Below are positions 4,005 through 5,474 of a stretch of DNA of 5,474 nucleotides, piece by piece; position 1 is the first letter of the stretch; every line of letters starts with the position of its first letter. This DNA is from Deltaproteobacteria bacterium. GTDB lineage: Bacteria > Desulfobacterota > Desulfarculia > Adiutricales > Adiutricaceae. Below the pieces are notes generated by a model. The model had not been told where the DNA came from and ran no database searches. It saw only the letters and a program-made list of their open reading frames with translations. The translations under genes were made by a program, and so were the position numbers. Location: the NCBI GenBank assembly GCA_031257955.1, contig JAIRNQ010000087.1:1-5474 (forward strand), given 5' to 3'.

Positions 4005-5342
4005 ATGTTTGAATCGGCGAAATGCCCGAAATGCAACGCCGAGCTTCAGGTCGACTCTAGCCAGGTCCAGTTTTTCTGCTCCAGCTGCGGCACGCTCGTT
4101 ACCCGCTCAGGGGCATCGTCCACGCCAAGGCCCGCGTCTGCGGGCTTGGCCGGCGGCCAGGGTAGGGACGCCAGATTGGTAATAAAGGGAAACTCCCTTT
4201 TGTCCATTAACCTAGACGAAGCGGGAACCAGCTTTCAACAAGCCCTGGACATTAACCCGACGAATTACGAAGCTTGGCTGGGTCTGGCGGGGGTCATTCT
4301 CAACACCCCCTACGAGAGCAATCTGGACACCGTTTATGATGGGCATAAACCCAGGCTAACCTTTAGGATGAAAAACTATGCGGAAACAGACGTATCAGTT
4401 GATGATATCTATAGCCTTCATTTAAATAATCCCTATATTCAAAGAGATAAACTTAAGCTCGACGTTACTGACCGTGGACCAAACACTGTTAAATTTATTC
4501 TCATAACGGAGCTAAATGAGTGGTGTTATGCTCTATTTAAAACTTTTTTTGTGCATCTAGACATTACTCATGGAAATACTACCCTCACTACTACATATAA
4601 GCATTATTCCAATCAGATAGGATTGCTGCGCTCTTTACAAGAAAGAATAACTACTTTTATTAACCCGCTTGATACATACTTAACCAACGCGCTTAAATTT
4701 GCGCCAGACTCTCAAAAAAAGCAGATCTCCGCTTCCCGAAACAGGTTTATCAACATCCCCCTTGCGCTGATACCCAATTTTATCGCCTCAACATACGAAC
4801 CCAAAACGACGCCAGTCAAACGGGAAACTAAACCCAAAGCGATACCGGCCAAACCGGAAACTGAGCCCAGAAAACTTTTCGCCAAACCAGTCACTCAGGC
4901 CAAAGAGGCTTTGGCCAAACCGGAAACTGAGCCCAGAAAACTTTTCGCCAAATCAGTCACTCAGCCCAAAGAGGCTTTAGCCAAAGCGGAAACTGAGCCC
5001 AGAAAACTTTTCGCCAAACCAGTCACTCAGCCCAAAGAGGCTTTAGCCAAAGCGGAAACTGAGCCCTCGGCGGGACCGGAAACTAAGCCCGATAAACTTT
5101 CTTTCTGCCATATAGCCCTCGCCGTTTACGGCTCTTACGAAGCTCCGGAGGTTCAGGCTTTACGAAAGTTCCGCGACGAAAAATTGGCCCCCTCCCGGGT
5201 TGGCCGGTTTTTCATCAGAATCTATTACCTGGCCGGATGTGGGGTGGCCAGAACCATCGGAAAGTCGCCCAAGCTTCGAGCGGCGACCAAAACCGTCCTC
5301 GATTTTTTTGTCCGTCGCCTTTCGCCCAAACCCAAAGCTTGA
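4005..5342 (+). CDS. Zinc-ribbon, TPR and repeat-linker protein with C-terminal CFI-box-CTERM domain
   Basis: The biochemical function is unknown. From ATG 4005 the product is 445 residues. A zinc ribbon comes first: CPKC (7-10) and CSSC (25-28) could bind one metal. Residues 57-99 form a TPR-like unit (LDEAGTSFQQALDINPTNYE, then AWLGLAG). Residues 105-262 match nothing I recognise and are encoded by AT-rich DNA. Residues 271-355 are 11-residue Lys/Pro/Glu repeats. Residues 366-440 resemble the CFI-box-CTERM domain, thought to be a protein-sorting tail: CHIALAVYGS, PEVQALRKFRD, VGRFFIRIYY, then a basic helical end. No signal peptide is visible. The frame is open upstream with starts at TTG 3903, ATG 3921 and ATG 3993. 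ATG 4005 is preferred because GGGG lies six bases before it and the zinc ribbon then begins the protein, as in related zinc-ribbon/TPR proteins. It appears to be transcribed alone. Confidence 0.85.
   Translation: MFESAKCPKCNAELQVDSSQVQFFCSSCGTLVTRSGASSTPRPASAGLAGGQGRDARLVIKGNSLLSINLDEAGTSFQQALDINPTNYEAWLGLAGVILNTPYESNLDTVYDGHKPRLTFRMKNYAETDVSVDDIYSLHLNNPYIQRDKLKLDVTDRGPNTVKFILITELNEWCYALFKTFFVHLDITHGNTTLTTTYKHYSNQIGLLRSLQERITTFINPLDTYLTNALKFAPDSQKKQISASRNRFINIPLALIPNFIASTYEPKTTPVKRETKPKAIPAKPETEPRKLFAKPVTQAKEALAKPETEPRKLFAKSVTQPKEALAKAETEPRKLFAKPVTQPKEALAKAETEPSAGPETKPDKLSFCHIALAVYGSYEAPEVQALRKFRDEKLAPSRVGRFFIRIYYLAGCGVARTIGKSPKLRAATKTVLDFFVRRLSPKPKA
4815..5066 (+). repeat. In-frame 33/66-bp tandem repeats encoding an 11-residue unit
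   Basis: The base unit is 33 bp, starting at 4815, 4848, 4881, 4914, 4947, 4980 and 5013, with a partial unit from 5046. From 4848 two alternating 11-residue types, AKPETEPRKLF and AKPVTQPKEAL, form a 66-bp higher-order repeat at 4848, 4914 and 4980. The three 66-bp copies differ by only a few bases, a sign of recent duplication; the unit at 4815 (VKRETKPKAIP) is more diverged. The product would be an extended, charged linker holding the C-terminal domain away from the rest. Confidence 0.9.
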
Positions 5343-5349
5343 TTGCTCG

Positions 5350-5401
5350 TTCAGGCAGTACAAAAGCGTCAAATTTTTTTTCAAACCGGCCTGAAATTTG
5401 A
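5350..5401 (+). terminator. Overlapping inverted repeats after the CFI-box gene, possible terminator
   Basis: Two pairings are possible. TTCAGGC (5350-5356) matches GCCTGAA (5389-5395), and TCAAATTT (5369-5376) matches AAATTTGA (5394-5401); their right arms overlap by two bases. An eight-base T run (5373-5380) lies inside rather than after the stems, so the fit to a classical terminator is poor. Position just after the TGA at 5340-5342 favours a transcript end. Confidence 0.35.
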
Positions 5402-5474
5402 GAGTATTGGCATCTATTTTGCATACAACCCGCCCCCTATCCTAATTTTCCAGACCGACACGGGAGGGATTTTT

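Noticed and set aside
4815..5066. CRISPR-like array
   Set aside because: Repeats are contiguous with no unique spacers and stay in frame within a coding gene.
5343..5474. Another gene at the right edge
   Set aside because: The remaining bases show no start with a ribosome binding site and no recognisable coding sequence on either strand.

Overview
The window looks like bacterial chromosome with unusually long non-coding gaps. GC-rich genes (about 60% GC in hand-counted lines of the transporter) are separated by gaps of 164, 874 and 780 bases, and short AT-rich islands sit among GC-rich stretches full of GGCC. The F1 beta and epsilon proteins are of ordinary bacterial type. Together with a zinc-ribbon/TPR/CFI-box protein they fit a Desulfobacterota-like (deltaproteobacterial) or similar host with a loosely packed genome. 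That placement is an impression, not a result.

Layout, all genes on the + strand: (1) the 3' end of atpD (F1 beta), truncated by the window edge; (2) an unusually long 164-base spacer, then complete atpC (F1 epsilon), the end of an ATP synthase operon; (3) an 874-base gap holding GC-rich hairpins, a convincing intrinsic terminator, an AT-rich island with an inverted repeat and a 12-bp palindrome, a possible promoter, and two copies of a GC-rich repeat built on an octamer with G-quadruplex potential on the minus strand; (4) an EamA/DMT-type transporter with a good ribosome binding site; (5) a 780-base gap with a strong GC hairpin just after the transporter, GGCC-rich inverted repeats and a candidate promoter; (6) a multidomain protein: N-terminal zinc ribbon, one TPR-like unit, an AT-rich unrecognised middle, 11-residue Lys/Pro/Glu repeats, and a C-terminal domain recognisable as a CFI-box-CTERM (putative protein-sorting tail); (7) a short 3' flank with competing hairpins.

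The ATP synthase genes work together in one complex. The transporter and the CFI-box protein each appear to be separate transcription units, and nothing seen here links them functionally. The CFI-box protein is the most unusual item: its composition and internal repeats suggest a mosaic, fast-changing gene. The duplicated intergenic repeat is second. No CRISPR array, insertion sequence, rRNA or tRNA was recognised.
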